64,000 nucleotides of DNA, taken from assembly GCA_019285755.1 (NCBI GenBank), contig CP079103.1, positions 3,658,001 through 3,722,000 on the forward strand, in the 5' to 3' direction. This stretch comes from Chitinophaga sp. E66 (GTDB lineage: Bacteria > Bacteroidota > Bacteroidia > Chitinophagales > Chitinophagaceae). Every line of letters begins with the position of its first letter. The stretch's first letter is position 1. The notes beneath the pieces were generated by a model, which did not search any database, was not told where the DNA came from, and worked only from the letters and a program-made list of their open reading frames with translations. A program made the position numbers and the translations under genes. Of the stretch, positions 50,743 through 61,705 are shown piece after piece.

Positions 50743-53559
50743 TTAGTAAGAAAAGAGTTGCTGCAGGGGAACGATCAGCTCGAAGCGCCCCTTCCGCGAA
50801 GGATCCCGGGATTATCGTTGAACAGATGGCTGTAACGCATCCCGAACGAGAAAGGCAGCACATTCCCGATTTTCGTATCAAAATAAACCTCCCCGCCCGC
50901 AGATGCATATGTAACGTGCTGACGGTTCCTAAAGTTGAATGAAGTCATGTAGTCGTAGAAAGCGTTCCCCGGATCCTGGAGAAATACAGCAGGTTGGCGA
51001 AGCCCCAGTCCGGATACGCCACCGGGAAATGATAGTTGCTCCCCACTTTGAAGATATGCTGGTAAAACGGCTTGCTGTACCCCCTCGCGTAAGAGAACGG
51101 ATCGCTGAAGGCATACCGCAATACGGTGTCTTTCTGCTGGAATGCCAGCTGCACCACGATGCTGTGGGAATTCCGGAACCCGGGGAAGTAGAGATCAGCC
51201 CGTCCGGAGAATTGCTCCGCCGGCACATCGTTCACCGACTTGCTGTAACGTGCGGTCAACGTTTGCCCGAAATGGGAAAATATCTGCTGGATGGCTTTCA
51301 CCCGCTGGTTCGAGAAGCTGAAACCGAGATCCACGTACTGGAGGTTATCGTCCCGGAACGAATACTTGCTTGTGCCGGCACGCGTGCGCGTAACCTGGTG
51401 GAAGTCGGCGCTGAGGCTGAGGCCGCGGTAAAATTTGCCGGAGCTCAGGCGCAGGGGATGCTCATCCGCCGTACCAGTCCAGCTCGTTCCATTGCACCTG
51501 TATGGTATCATTGACGTTCAGGTACCGGTTGAATTTGTAATCGCCCCGGCGCGCAACACGGGGAACCACCCGCCCCAGGCCACCTGCCCGCCTACCGACG
51601 GACTGCTCTCATTACGGTTATACCCCGCCCCGATGCGGGTCTCCAGGGTACCCAGCACGTTCTCCCCAGGAGGTACCACCCGTAATCCGGATCGTCGATC
51701 ACGGGGAGCCAGCTGTGGAAATTGAATAAACGGTGCGCTTTAGGGTATTTTTGGCACTTCTGCCTTCGTCCCTTACCTGTGCAAGCAAATTACCTCCTTC
51801 CCCGAATTCGGGCTGTAACCAGCCTTTCTGGTGATTGGCGGCAGGGTCGAAGGGCTCCCCTTCGTTGAGGGGCATGGCCAGGAGCTTGTACCCTTTGGCG
51901 GTGAACTCGCTGAAGACGAGCTTGCCATCCGTCACGGCCAGGTGATGCACGCCGTTGGGACGGTGCGAGTGGCGGCGGACGGTACCACCGGACAGCGGTA
52001 CGCTGTAAATATCATCGACGTCCGCATAAGCGGCCGTAAAAAACACCGTATCGCCCTGGATCACCGGGATGCCGAGGGCTTTCATGGCGAAGGGGGTCAA
52101 TAATTCGGCCTTGCCGCCGGCAACGGGCTGTTTGACCAGCGCCATGCGGCCCACGCTGTCGCGCACCGCCGTCACGACCCACTGATCATCTGCCGTAAAC
52201 TTGGGATAGGTATAGTACCAGTTTTCCGGGTTGGGCAGGCGATGCAGCACCTCGCCCGACTGTGCGTCCAGTATCTCCAGGCTGTATTGCTGCTGCGGGG
52301 TGAGGGCGGCTACCACCACCGACTTATGATCATGCGACAGGTCGGGCGAGAAACAGCGGCGTTCGTGCCTGAGGACGTGCCTTCTGACGAGGTTGCCGGG
52401 TTTATAGATCACGACCACCGAGCGCTCGTCCCAGCCCCAGCGGGCGCTGTAGCGGCTTTCGGTCCAGAGGAGGTGGCCGTCGCGGTAGCTGAAGAAGTTA
52501 TCGAACCCGGCGCCGGGGGCCGTCATCCTGAATGCCCGGCTGCTATTGCCGCCGTAAAGGTGGTAGTAGGCGGGAATGGTTTCGTAAGTATTGTGCAGGA
52601 CCACCAGTCCGCCGTCTTCGTGGGGGTAAACGTACCGGAAGTTCTCCACCTCGTTGCGTTTGTTGAGGTAGGTGACGTGATAATCCAACGTATCGGCGGG
52701 CTCGGGGGCGTGGTGTTCCAGTTCTGACGGTACTGGTCATAGGCGGCCCCGAAGAATGCCGCGGCGTTTTTGCCCGTGCGCCGTTTCAGGCTCTGGGAAA
52801 ATGGATAGAATACCCCGCGGAAACGCACGGCATCGTCGGTCACGGCCTTCCAGAAATCAGGCCCGTGTTGCAGGCGCCCATAGCTGGTCATGAGGTAACC
52901 GGTCTGGTAGTGGTCGGGCATGTATTTGCGGAACGATCCGTTACGGATCTGCATATAGCTGTATTGCTTCCCGGCCAGGGAAAGCGCACGGAAGCCATCG
53001 AAAAAGACGGCAGCCTGCCCCTGCCCTGTTCGCTGAGGGCCGTTTCGGCCACTACGGCATCGCCCTCCCAGAACCAGTTGGGCACGGCGATATTGGTGAG
53101 GGCCGCCTGTCCGAGCTCCCCGAAAACATAATATCCCGCTTTGCTGACACCCTTGCGGAAATTATTGTTCTGGATGACGTGGCGGTATTCGTGCAGGGCC
53201 AGCTGATCGGCCCAGTTGAGGGATCCCAGGTCTGTTGAATTGGGCGGCGGCGTGAGGTAAAACACCGAGCGGAAAGGCCCCAGCTGCACAAAGCCGTTGC
53301 TTTGCATGGTTTCGTGCTGGAGGATGATATCGACCTTCCGGACATTGGCTCCCAGTGTAGCCGTGTGCGACCGGGCTATATTGTGAATGACGTCGGACAC
53401 TCTTTTGCCCTGGCCTTCGAGGCCGGCGGGGAAAATAACGCGGACGGTATCGGAATCTACCTGCCGCCATTTGAGGGAAGGCCGGTTGCCACCGAACTGC
53501 TGTGCGCCCGCCGTGTGGGCAAGGGATACGGCTAAAGCCAGGCATAGATAGTAACGCAT
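50743..53559 (-). CDS. Large exported HEYRH-motif / beta-propeller / outer-membrane barrel protein
   Basis: About 940-residue three-part protein. A signal peptide (MRYYLCLALAVSLAHTAGAQ) leads to an N-terminal peptidase-like domain with HEYRH in WADQLALHEYRHVIQNNNFR, an HExxH zinc-protease motif, followed by NWFWEGDAVVAET, where the Glu could be the third ligand. The middle is a TolB-like propeller (YTYPKFTADDQWVVTAVRDS; DTVFFTAAYADVDDIYSVPL). The C-terminal third is a beta-barrel (YSFRDDNLQYVDLGFSFSNQ; LPFSFGMRYSHLF). Bases are missing near 53010, 52725, 51690, 51480, 50960 and 50800. Possibly a surface or periplasm-facing metalloprotease anchored by its barrel; function is inferred. Confidence 0.72.
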
Positions 53560-53663
53560 ATGTTGGAACGGGTTGTGCACCGGGCAACAAATTACATACA
53601 AATTTCAGATAATAGCGTGTGGGGCTGACTTACCCGTGACAACGCGAATTGGGCATTTTTCCG

Positions 53664-53671
53664 TATTTTTG
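53664..53671 (+). promoter_or_regulatory. Candidate -7 promoter element of the IscA-like gene
   Basis: TATTTTTG ends 19 bp before ATG 53691. Confidence 0.5.
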
Positions 53672-53690
53672 TATTCAAACTTTTCGATAC

Positions 53691-54033
53691 ATGGAAACAA
53701 TCACGCAAGCACCTATAAAATTCACGGACGGCGCAGTAAAGGAATTAAAGCGGCTGATGACCGAAGACGGCTTTGACGCTTCCCAGTTCCTGCGCGTAGG
53801 CGTTAAGGGCGGCGGATGCTCCGGGCTGTCATACATCCGGGCTTCGACGCAAAGATGGACGGAGATGATACGTATGAGATCGAGGGTATCCCCGTTATCA
53901 TGAAAAAGCGCATGGCCTGTATCTCTTGGGCATCGAGATCGATTTCCAGCATGGCCTCAATGCGCGCGGGTTCACTTTTAACAACCCGAACGCTTCTTCC
54001 AGCTGCGGCTGCGGCACTTCTTTCGCCGTGTAA
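53691..54033 (+). CDS. IscA/SufA/ErpA-type iron-sulfur carrier protein
   Basis: About 115-residue cytoplasmic A-type carrier that receives Fe-S clusters and passes them to apoproteins. Conserved Cys are in [17 protein letters not shown] and the C-terminal [12 protein letters not shown] (C-x-C). [18 protein letters not shown] and [18 protein letters not shown] are typical. Two bases are missing, near 53830 (around the CATACATC junction) and near 53920. ATG 53691 yields [11 protein letters not shown]. No other isc or suf gene is adjacent, so its main partner is elsewhere. Confidence 0.93.
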
Positions 54034-54057
54034 AGCATATTCCAGAAATAATTTCAG

Positions 54058-54095
54058 GGGGTGACCAGGCAATTTGCCGGGTCACCCTTTCTTTT
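54058..54095 (+). terminator. Terminator of the IscA-like gene
   Basis: An 8-bp stem (GGGTGACC, about 54059-54066, with GGTCACCC, 54080-54087) is followed by TTTCTTTTTAT. Confidence 0.85.
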
Positions 54096-54168
54096 TATAC
54101 CCATCCCTCAACACCCATTACATTTTTATTCAATAACTAGCAGCTTTTACGCCTGGCAATTGTCATCT

Positions 54169-54311
54169 AACCGTATTGTAACCGTATTGCAACCGTATTA
54201 AAACCGTAGTCTAACCGTATTGTAACCGTATTGTAACCGTATTAGGACCGTATTGGTTTCGTATTGGCGCCGTAATGCCTTAGTATGGATACCGCATTGT
54301 AACCGTATCTG
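54169..54311. repeat. 11-bp phased tandem repeat array B (13 units)
   Basis: Thirteen contiguous 11-bp units without a phase change, consensus AACCGTATTGT. The CGTATT core is strongest and the last bases vary; units 9-11 (TTTCGTATTGG, CGCCGTAATGC, CTTAGTATGGA) drift most and unit 12-13 return to the consensus. Three further 11-bp units starting GGTT occur at 54356-54388. The array is between the convergent IscA-like and secDF genes, after the terminator of the first. Confidence 0.9.
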
Positions 54312-54355
54312 ATGTACGGCACCGGAGAAGTATACTTCCGGGGTAGAAACTCATG

Positions 54356-54388
54356 GGTTCAGTAAGGGTTACTTAAGGGTTCATGTAT
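54356..54388. repeat. Short 11-bp repeat cluster with GGTT units
   Basis: Three contiguous 11-bp units, GGTTCAGTAAG, GGTTACTTAAG and GGTTCATGTAT, lie 44 bp beyond array B. The sequence differs from B but the period is the same. The rest of 54400-54740 shows no gene that I can support. Confidence 0.6.
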
Positions 54389-54744
54389 ATCTGATGTATA
54401 TCAAACAGTACTCCCGTCAATACAGTAAGGAATTGGAGGAAAAAGGAGGTAAAGACCGGGGATAGAGGAGATATTCTTTAACCCTAAGGCTGAAATTGCT
54501 TTTACCTGAGCCAAGATTAACTTGCGCATAATGAATAACTTACTTAAAAAAGCACTACAAAACGCTACAAAATAAGTGTATACGGCGTTTTTCTTTTTCC
54601 CTCCCCGGCTTACCGCTACATTTGACCTAGTTCTTTGACATATGGTCACAATTAACACGGTAGGATTACTATAACTCGTTGAAAAGCAATGAGATGATTT
54701 GTTCAACATATCCTAACAGCATGTAATTCAATATCTTACACGCT

Positions 54745-54898
54745 CTCGTCTGCCCTTCGTCTGCCCCTCGTCTGCCCCTCGTCTGCCGCTAACTCCCTTG
54801 CAATCGGCCTGTAATTGGCCTGTAATTCCCCTCTAATCGGCCTTTAATCGGCCTGTAATTGGCCTGTAATCGGCCTGTAATTGGCCTGTAATTGGCCT
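54745..54898. repeat. 11-bp phased tandem repeat array C (14 units)
   Basis: Fourteen contiguous 11-bp units in exact phase. Units 1-4 are CTCGTCTGCCC-like, unit 5 (CTAACTCCCTT) is transitional, and units 6-14 are GTAATTGGCCT or GTAATCGGCCT-like. Thus two different repeat sequences share one uninterrupted 11-bp frame. It ends 53 bp before the secDF terminator. Confidence 0.9.
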
Positions 54899-54951
54899 TT
54901 TACTATTTCTTCGGGATCATGGGCCTTCGCGCAATTTCCCCAGGCAGGCAC

Positions 54952-54983
54952 AAAAAAGGTGACCAGGAAGCCCTGGTCACCTT
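54952..54983 (-). terminator. Terminator of secDF
   Basis: A 12-bp perfect stem (about 54956-54967 with 54972-54983) is followed on the minus strand by a run of T opposite the A run 54952-54957. Confidence 0.9.
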
Positions 54984-55007
54984 ACATATCTGGTTGATAA
55001 TATGTGC

Positions 55008-58000
55008 TTATTTACCGCGTACTAAAGGCGGAGCCTTCTCGATCACCACGGCTTCACGCTCCTGGGAGAGGGTATTCTTCTTGTCGAAGTCTACCAGGAT
55101 CGGAGCTGCCACGAAGATGGAAGAGTAGGTACCGGTCAGTACACCGATCAGCATCGCGAATGCGAAACCACGGGTCACCTCGCCACCGAAGATGAAGAGG
55201 ATGAGGATGGTGAGGAATACCGTCACGGAGGTCATGATGGTACGGCTCAGGGTTTCGTTGATCGCGCGGTTGATCACGTATTTGGTTTCCAGGCCTTTCG
55301 TGTTACGGAAAGTCTCACGGATACGGTCGAATACGATCACGGTATCGTTCATCGAGAAGCCGATCACGGTAAGGATCGCCGCGATGAAGTGCTGGTCGAT
55401 CTCCAGTGCGAACGGCACAAAGCCACGGCAGAAGGAGAACACCGCCAGCGTTACGAGTACGTCGTGCAGCAGGGAGAAAATGGTACCGATAGAGTATTGC
55501 CATTTGCTGAAGCGCAGCAGGATGTACAGGAAGATCACGATGATGGAGAGCACGGTAGCCTTCACAGCGCCCGTACGGAGGTCATCCGAGATGGTCGGGG
55601 CCACGGTCTGGGAACCTACGAGGTATTTGCTTTCGAAAGTAGCCTGGTCGGGCTTGCTGTCATAGAATGCCTGCAGGCCGGCGTGCAGTTTAACGGCCGC
55701 GTCTTTCGCCGCTTCGTCGGTATTCTCTTCGATGCGGTAAGGCGTGGTGATATTCAGCTGGTTGTTTTCGCCGATGGTTTTTACGAACGTCTCGGAATCG
55801 AAGGTTTTGTTCAGGGCTTCGTGCACCGCGGTACGGTCGATCGCTTTATCGAAGCGAACGGTGTAGCTGCGGCCGCCGCTGAAGTCCACACCATGGTCGA
55901 AGCCATTGATGAAGGAACCAACGCCGAGGATCATTACGATCGCGGAGATCACATAAGCGATCTTACGCTTGCCTACGAAGTCGAAGTTCGCATGCTTGAA
56001 GATCCGGCGGCTGATGGGCGTAAAGTATTCGAAGTGACGTTTGCGCTTCATCCAGAAGTCTGTCACCATGCGGGATACGAGGATACCGCAGAACAGGGAC
56101 AGGATCAGACCGATGATCTGGGTAGTCGCGAAGCCCAGTACGGGACCGAGACCGAAATAGAACAGGATGATCGCGGTGAGCAGGGAGGTCACGTGACCGT
56201 CGAGCACCGGTGCATAAGAACGTTTGTAACCGTCTTCCACCGCCTGTGCGTAGGTCTTGCCCTTGCTGAGCTCATCCTTGATACGTTCGAAGATGATTAC
56301 GTTGGTATCTACAGCCATACCGATCGTCAGTACCAGACCAGCGATACCCGGCATGGTGAGCGTAGCGCCCAGGGAAGCGAGGATACCGAAGGTGAAGAGG
56401 AGGTTGAGGATCAGGGCGATATTGGCTACCCATCCGCCGGTGTTGTAATACACCAGCATCAGGACGAAGATCACTGCGAAGGAGATGATGAAGGATTTGG
56501 CGCCTGCCTCGATGGATTCCTGACCGAGGGTCGGGCCTACCACCTGCTCCTGAACGATCTTAGCGGGAGCGGGCATACGGCCGGAAACCAGGATATTGGC
56601 AAGGTCCTGCGCTTCTTCCAGCGTAAAGCTGCCGCTGATGGAGGAGACGCCGTTGGGGATCTCGCCGCGGATGGAAGGAGCGGTGTACACTACGTTATCC
56701 AGTACTACGGCTACATAGTTGAAAGTGCGCGGATCGTCCGGGTTGATGGGTTTCAGCGCGCGGGTCAGGTTGCGCCAGTCGCGGGTACCGGTGGCGTCCA
56801 TGGTCATGGATACCTCGGGTGCGTGGTTGTCCTGTCCGAAATCAGCTTTTGCGGCGATAACTCTCTCACCCGTGATTTTAGCTTTCGGGTTGGAGGGGTT
56901 TACGCGAACGCCATACACCTGGAGGGGTTGGCTGCGGTCTTCCTTGTTGGAAGGGCCGTAGAGGAACACCAGGTCTTTGGGCAGCACGGCTTTAACGGCC
57001 GGCATTTCCGGTATTTGCGGAAAGTAGCGGTATCGGAAGCGGAGATGAAACCGAGGGTAGAGCTGGGGATGATACCGTCTGTCTGCGAAGCGTTGGGACG
57101 GAAAACCGCGAAGAGCGGGTTTTCTTTCATGGCCTGTTGCTGGAGCAGGGCGGCGGAATCGGTACCGGCTTTGGCGCCGTCTTTAGCAAGGAGGCCGCTC
57201 AGGGAAGAGGTATCCCCGGCAGTAGCGGGAGCAGCTGCGGTAGCGGCGGTATCCACGGCATTAGCGGTGGTATCGGTCGCTACGGGCGCATTGCCCTGGG
57301 CTTTGCGGATCGCCTCGTTCATGGGGGTCAGGACGGTCATATAGAACTCGTCGCCGTTCTTGTAAGTCTCCCTGAATTCGAGGTTGGCGCTGGCCTGGAG
57401 GTATTGGCGTACGCGGTCTGCATCATCTACGCCTGCCAGTTCCACGGAGATGATACCGCGGTTTTCGTCGAGGTTGATGGTGGGAGACGCAACGCCGAAC
57501 TTATCGATACGGTTTTGCAGTACCTTGTAAGTATTCTTGATAGCGGATTTCGCTTCCGTGCGGATCACGTTCAGCACCTCTTCGTTAGAGCTGTTGAAGG
57601 TGATTTGCTTCAGCTGGGCGTTGGCGAACACGGAAGACAGTTTGCCGTTCGGGTTCTTTTCCTTGTACGCTTCACCGAACAGGGTCACGAAATCGGACTG
57701 GCTGTTCTTTTTGCGCTCGCGGGCAGTGGCGATGGCTGCGTTGAGGGTGGGATCGTTGGGGTTACCGGCGAGGGCGCGGACAACGTCTTCCACGCTAACT
57801 TCCAGTACCACGTTCATACCCCTTGCAGGTCGAGGCCCAGGTTGAGCTGCTTTTCTTTTGCCTTGATGTAGCTGGTGTTCCAGGGGAATCCCGCGATCTG
57901 CTTGCCGCTGGCGCTATCCAGCTTTTGATCCACACGATCTTTGATGAGGTCGTTCAGCGTATCCTGGTAAAGGGCCTGAAGCTCTTTGTTACCGGGATAT

Positions 58001-58158
58001 TTCGTTTCGGCGGAGGGATTTTGGCGGGCAACATCAGCTGCGGCCTCAGCCTTCATCTTCTTCTCAAAGTTCCGCACCACGAACGTGAAGGACAACTGAT
58101 ACAAAGAAATAAGGATCAGGGCGGCAGTAAAAAATCTAACCAGTCCTTTTAGTTGCAT
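55008..58158 (-). CDS. secDF: Fused protein-export membrane protein SecDF
   Basis: About 1,050-residue RND-type component of the Sec translocon that uses proton motive force to pull proteins out. The fused SecD (first 660 residues) and SecF (rest) arrangement is usual in Bacteroidota. SecD signatures: LNLGLDLQGVMNVVLEVSVE, NRIDKFGVASPTINLDENRG, MAVDTNVIIFERIKDELSKG; SecF: FDHGVDFSGGRSYTVRF and NDTVIVFDRIRETFRN. A long Ala/Thr-rich insert lies near residue 290-340. Two bases are missing (near 57815 and 57005). Antisense frames up to 651 codons are shadows. Promoter TATCTTTG lies 40 bp upstream. Confidence 0.97.
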
Positions 58159-58197
58159 TTTCTTTTCGGATTATTAATACTAATTTTTAAAGAGTTG

Positions 58198-58205
58198 CAA
58201 AGATA
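58198..58205 (-). promoter_or_regulatory. Candidate -7 promoter element of secDF
   Basis: The minus strand reads TATCTTTG, an exact TAnnTTTG match, 39 bp before ATG 58158. Confidence 0.5.
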
Positions 58206-58302
58206 GAATTAAAATTGATATATTAAAGCCCCCGTCAAAACAGCCATAAAATCACTATCTGATTGGTTTTGAGCGGGATTTTCGCATTCAAATTTCACTT
58301 CT

Positions 58303-59576
58303 ATGCAGCAACGGATTTTGTTGGCGTCTGCAATATTGGTTTTTTTGCGAACTGCCAAACTTACCGGGAAAGAAATTTAAGTATGACAACACCACCCCGG
58401 GACAATTACCTGGACTCATTGCTGGCGGCCAACGCGGCCCGGTTGGGGCCGGTTTTCGCCGATCCGGAGGGTTTCCGGGCGGAGATTTTCTATACGCGGA
58501 TCGACCGCGATGCCCGCAACCGCCCGCGGCTGACGGAGTACCACTGGCCCGCCGCCCCTTCCTCTTATTTCTATCCCGCATCCACCGTCAAGCTCCCCGC
58601 CGCCCTACTGGCGCTGGAGACCCTGAACCGGCTGGGCATCCCCGGAACGCGGAAATGTGGACAGACAGCCTGCCGGGCATCTCCACGGCGCAGGATACCG
58701 ATACCTCCTCCCCTACGGGCCGCCCCTCCGTGGAGCATTACGTCAAAAAGATCTTCCAGGTCAGCGATAACGACGCATTCAACCGCCTTTACGAGCTCCT
58801 GGGCCAGGAGGCCTTCAATTCCGCCCTCCATAACAAAGGCTACCCGGACGCCCGGATCGTCCACCGCCTCAGCATGCCCCTCACGCCGGAACAGAACCGG
58901 CAGACGAATGGGATCCGGTTCTATTTGCCGGGAACGCAAAAGCCCCTGCTCGTGCAGCCCCGCTTTATTACCAGGGCCCGTGCCGGGAACGCCCTCCAGC
59001 GAACCCGAACAGGCGGGGAAAGCGCATTATGCGGGCGACAGCCTCGTGAACGCGCCGTTCGACTTCTCCATGAAGAACAGGATCCGCCTGGGCGACCTCC
59101 ATCATATCCTCCAAAGCATAATTTTTCCTGAAACTGTAACATCCCGTCAACGTTTTCGTTTAACGGAAGACGATTACCGGTTTTTATACCGTTATATGTC
59201 GAAACGGCCAACGGAAAGCGGGGCCGGCGATCCTAAATACGACACGGCGGAGTTCCACCGGAACTATACCAAATACCTCATGGGCGGCGCGGATAGCAGC
59301 GTGCGGCTGCCCGAAGGACTAAGGATCTACAATAAATCCGGCTGGGCTTATGGCTTTCTGACCGATGTCGCGTATTTTGCGGACTTTGCCAACAATATCG
59401 AGTTTATGCTGTCTGCCAGGGTCTATGCCAATACGGACGGCGTCATCGGAGACGATACTTACGATTACGAAACCATCGGCAAGCCCTTCCTACGCGAACT
59501 GGGCGCCATTATTTATGAATCGGAACTAAAAAGGGAAAGAACATTTAAACCAGACCTGCAACGTTATCACGACTGA
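58303..59576 (+). CDS. Serine hydrolase of the class A beta-lactamase fold, lipoprotein
   Basis: About 425-residue exported serine hydrolase (beta-lactamase2 type). Repaired N-terminus MQQRILLASAILVFFANC gives a lipobox ending at Cys. Active-site motifs in order: S-x-x-K as YPASTVKLPA, S-D-N as QVSDNDAFNRLYELL, and K-S-G as IYNKSGWAYGFLTD in place of K-T-G. Bases are missing near 58355 (T run), 58652 and 58968. No metal ligands are seen. It could act on peptidoglycan or another ester/amide; true beta-lactam resistance is not implied by motifs alone. Divergent from secDF. Confidence 0.85.
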
Positions 59577-59608
59577 CAGAAACTCACTTCAATAACTGTA
59601 ACAAATCA

Positions 59609-60345
59609 ATGATCATAAAAACCAAAGAGCGCATGGTAACCAAAATGAGCCGTTTATGGACACTGGCGGCAATGACCGTAGCTGTAACAGGATTTTCGTC
59701 CTGCCTGAAAAACTCTAACCCGGAACCGCAGAAGCCCGTAACATACGTGGCTTTCGTGAACTCACTCGCCACCACTTATGGCACAGACATCAACATGGAC
59801 AACAAAATCATCTCCTCCAAATCGTTTGCTTACGGCGCCGCGGAAGGGACCTTGTTCACGCCCGGATTCTACAAATTCACGTTTGAAAAGTATGGTACAG
59901 ACAGCTTGCTGGCTGATGTAAGCGCCACTTTCGATACCTCCCGGTATAATACCCTGATCCTTTACGGAACGCAGGCCGTGGGCGCTAAGATCCACCGCAT
60001 CCGGGAAGACTGGGCCAATCCTTCCACCACCAAGGCCAACGTACGTTTCTTCAATTTCATCCCCGGAACCGAGCCTATCGATCTTTTCATCGGCGGCGTG
60101 AAAGTATTCGGCGGACGTGTATTCGAAGACTTCAAAACCGGCCAGTATGATGTCTGGACCGCAGCCGAGCTGGGTACACACGTGATCTCCGCGAAAACGA
60201 CCGCCGGTACAGAAGTAGCGGTGCTCAACAGCGGCAATATCAACGCACGCGGCGGGTTCTACAACATTTACCTGCAAGGCGTAAAGGACTCCTCACCGGA
60301 GACCTGAAACCGAAAATCACCGTGATGCCGTACCAGAACCAATAA
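59609..60345 (+). CDS. DUF4397 domain lipoprotein
   Basis: About 245-residue surface lipoprotein: signal region (MSRLWTLAAMTVAVTGFSSC, lipobox FSSC) followed by a DUF4397 immunoglobulin-like domain, with VTYVAFVNSLATTYGTDINM and VRFFNFIPGTEPIDLFIGGV as the recognisable strand pairs. The uninterrupted frame ends at 60307; one missing base near 60292 restores STGDLKPKITVMPYQNQ and a stop at 60345. ATG 59609 is first, ATG 59633 (MVTKMSRLW) is equally possible. Function unknown; such proteins accompany cell-surface structures. Confidence 0.85.
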
Positions 60346-60372
60346 TCTGACGATATCCAAATAATATCAACG

Positions 60373-60404
60373 CATTCCGGAACCATGGTTCCGGAATGTT
60401 TTTT
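60373..60404 (+). terminator. Terminator of the DUF4397 gene
   Basis: A 10-bp perfect stem (60373-60382 with 60389-60398) with loop CCATGG is followed by six T. Confidence 0.92.
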
Positions 60405-60430
60405 ATGCCTGTCCTCTCGTTTTTTTGCTG

Positions 60431-60438
60431 TAGGTTTG
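60431..60438 (+). promoter_or_regulatory. Candidate -7 promoter element of the aminotransferase gene
   Basis: TAGGTTTG matches TAnnTTTG and lies 27 bp before ATG 60466. Confidence 0.45.
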
Positions 60439-60465
60439 CCGCGGTCAACCCAAAAAACAGTACGT

Positions 60466-61652
60466 ATGCAACTAGCAGAAAGATTAACGCGGATCTCCGT
60501 TCCGCAAACCATCAGAATGGCCAAACTCAGCCGGGAACTGAAAGCCCAGGGCATTGACATTGTGGACCTCAGCATCGGTGAACCCGATTTCGATACGCCT
60601 GAGCATATCCGCGAAGCCGCTAAAAAAGCCATCGACGAAGGGTATACCCATTATACCCCCGTAGCCGGTTACCTCGACCTCAAACAGGCCGTGGCCCATA
60701 AATTACAGCGCGACAACGGGCTGGAGTACACCGCGGAACAGATCGTTGTTTCCACCGGCGCCAAACAATCCATCGCCAATGCCGTGCTTTCCATCGTAAA
60801 CCCCGGCGACGAAGTCATCATCCCTACCCCTATTGGGTCACCTATTCAGAACTGGTGAAACTCTGCCAGGGCGTAGTGAAGTTCGTGCCCTGCGGCATCG
60901 AAAACAATTACAAGATCACGCCGCAACAGCTGGAAGCCGCCATCACGCCCAAAACCAAACTGTTCATGTTTTCTTCCCCTGCAACCCCACCGGTTCCGTC
61001 TACTCCCACGACGAACTGAAGGGCCTGGCGGAAGTGTTCGAAAAACATCCGGAGATCTTTATCATTTCAGATGAGATCTATGAATACATCAACTATGTAG
61101 CGCCCCATAGCAGCATCGCTTCTTTCGGCAGCCTGAAAGACCGTACCGTGATCATCAACGGCCTCAGCAAGGGCTTTGCGATGACCGGCTGGCGCCTCGG
61201 TTACCTGGCCGCTCCCACGGAGATCGCCAAAGCGGCAGACATGGTGCAGAGCCAGTTCACCTCCGCCACCTGCTCCATTACCCAACGCTGCGCCATTACG
61301 GCCCTCCGCGGCCCGCTGGATACGGCGCAGGACATGGTAAAGCCTTCGGGAGCGCCGCGCTTTCATCTACGATGCCCTGAAGAACATCCCGGGCCTGCAC
61401 GTCAACCTGCCCGATGGCGCATTTTACATGTTCCCCAACATCAGCGGCTTCTTTGGCAAACAATACGAAGGTGAGCGCATAGAAAATGCGGACGACCTTT
61501 GCATGTTCCTGCTCCATAAAGCCAATGTATCAGTTGTATCAGGCGCCGCGTTCGAACAACCGCAGTGCATCCGCATCTCATACGCCACCAGCCTGGACCG
61601 CATTACGGAAGGCATGAAGCGCATGACCGAATGGCTCGCGAAACTGCAATAA
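60466..61652 (+). CDS. Class I pyridoxal-phosphate aminotransferase (aspartate aminotransferase-like)
   Basis: About 396-residue cytoplasmic PLP enzyme transferring amino groups between aspartate (or another amino acid) and 2-oxo acids. Family features: DIVDLSIGEPDFDTPEHIRE, YTHYTPVAGYLDLKQAVAHK, STGAKQSIANAVL, PCNPTGSVYS, SDEIYEYINY and the PLP Lys in INGLSKGFAMTGWRLGYLAA; the C-terminal Arg in QCIRISYATSLDRITEG. Three bases are missing (near 60832, 60978 and 61343). Substrate is by family similarity. Flanked by a terminator on each side, so monocistronic. Confidence 0.92.
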
Positions 61653-61670
61653 GTATTTGTCTATAAACAA

Positions 61671-61705
61671 AAAGGCCGGACGTTGGATCGTCCGGCCTTT
61701 TTTTA
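61671..61705. terminator. Bidirectional terminator after the aminotransferase gene
   Basis: A 12-bp perfect stem (61671-61682 with 61689-61700) is followed by TTTTTTTAT on the plus strand. On the minus strand it follows the stop of the convergent gene at 61703. Confidence 0.92.

Noticed and set aside
54169..54898. CRISPR array
   Set aside because: Units are 11 bp and contiguous, with no 30-bp-class spacers, and no cas genes are present in the window.
55389..57344. A 651-codon open frame on the plus strand opposite secDF
   Set aside because: It is the antisense shadow of a well-recognised secDF gene; its translation has no domain, signal or plausible composition.
58383..58420. ATG 58383 as start of the serine hydrolase
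   Set aside because: Restoring one T near 58355 joins an upstream ATG 58303 with a clear lipoprotein signal, so the later ATG is internal.
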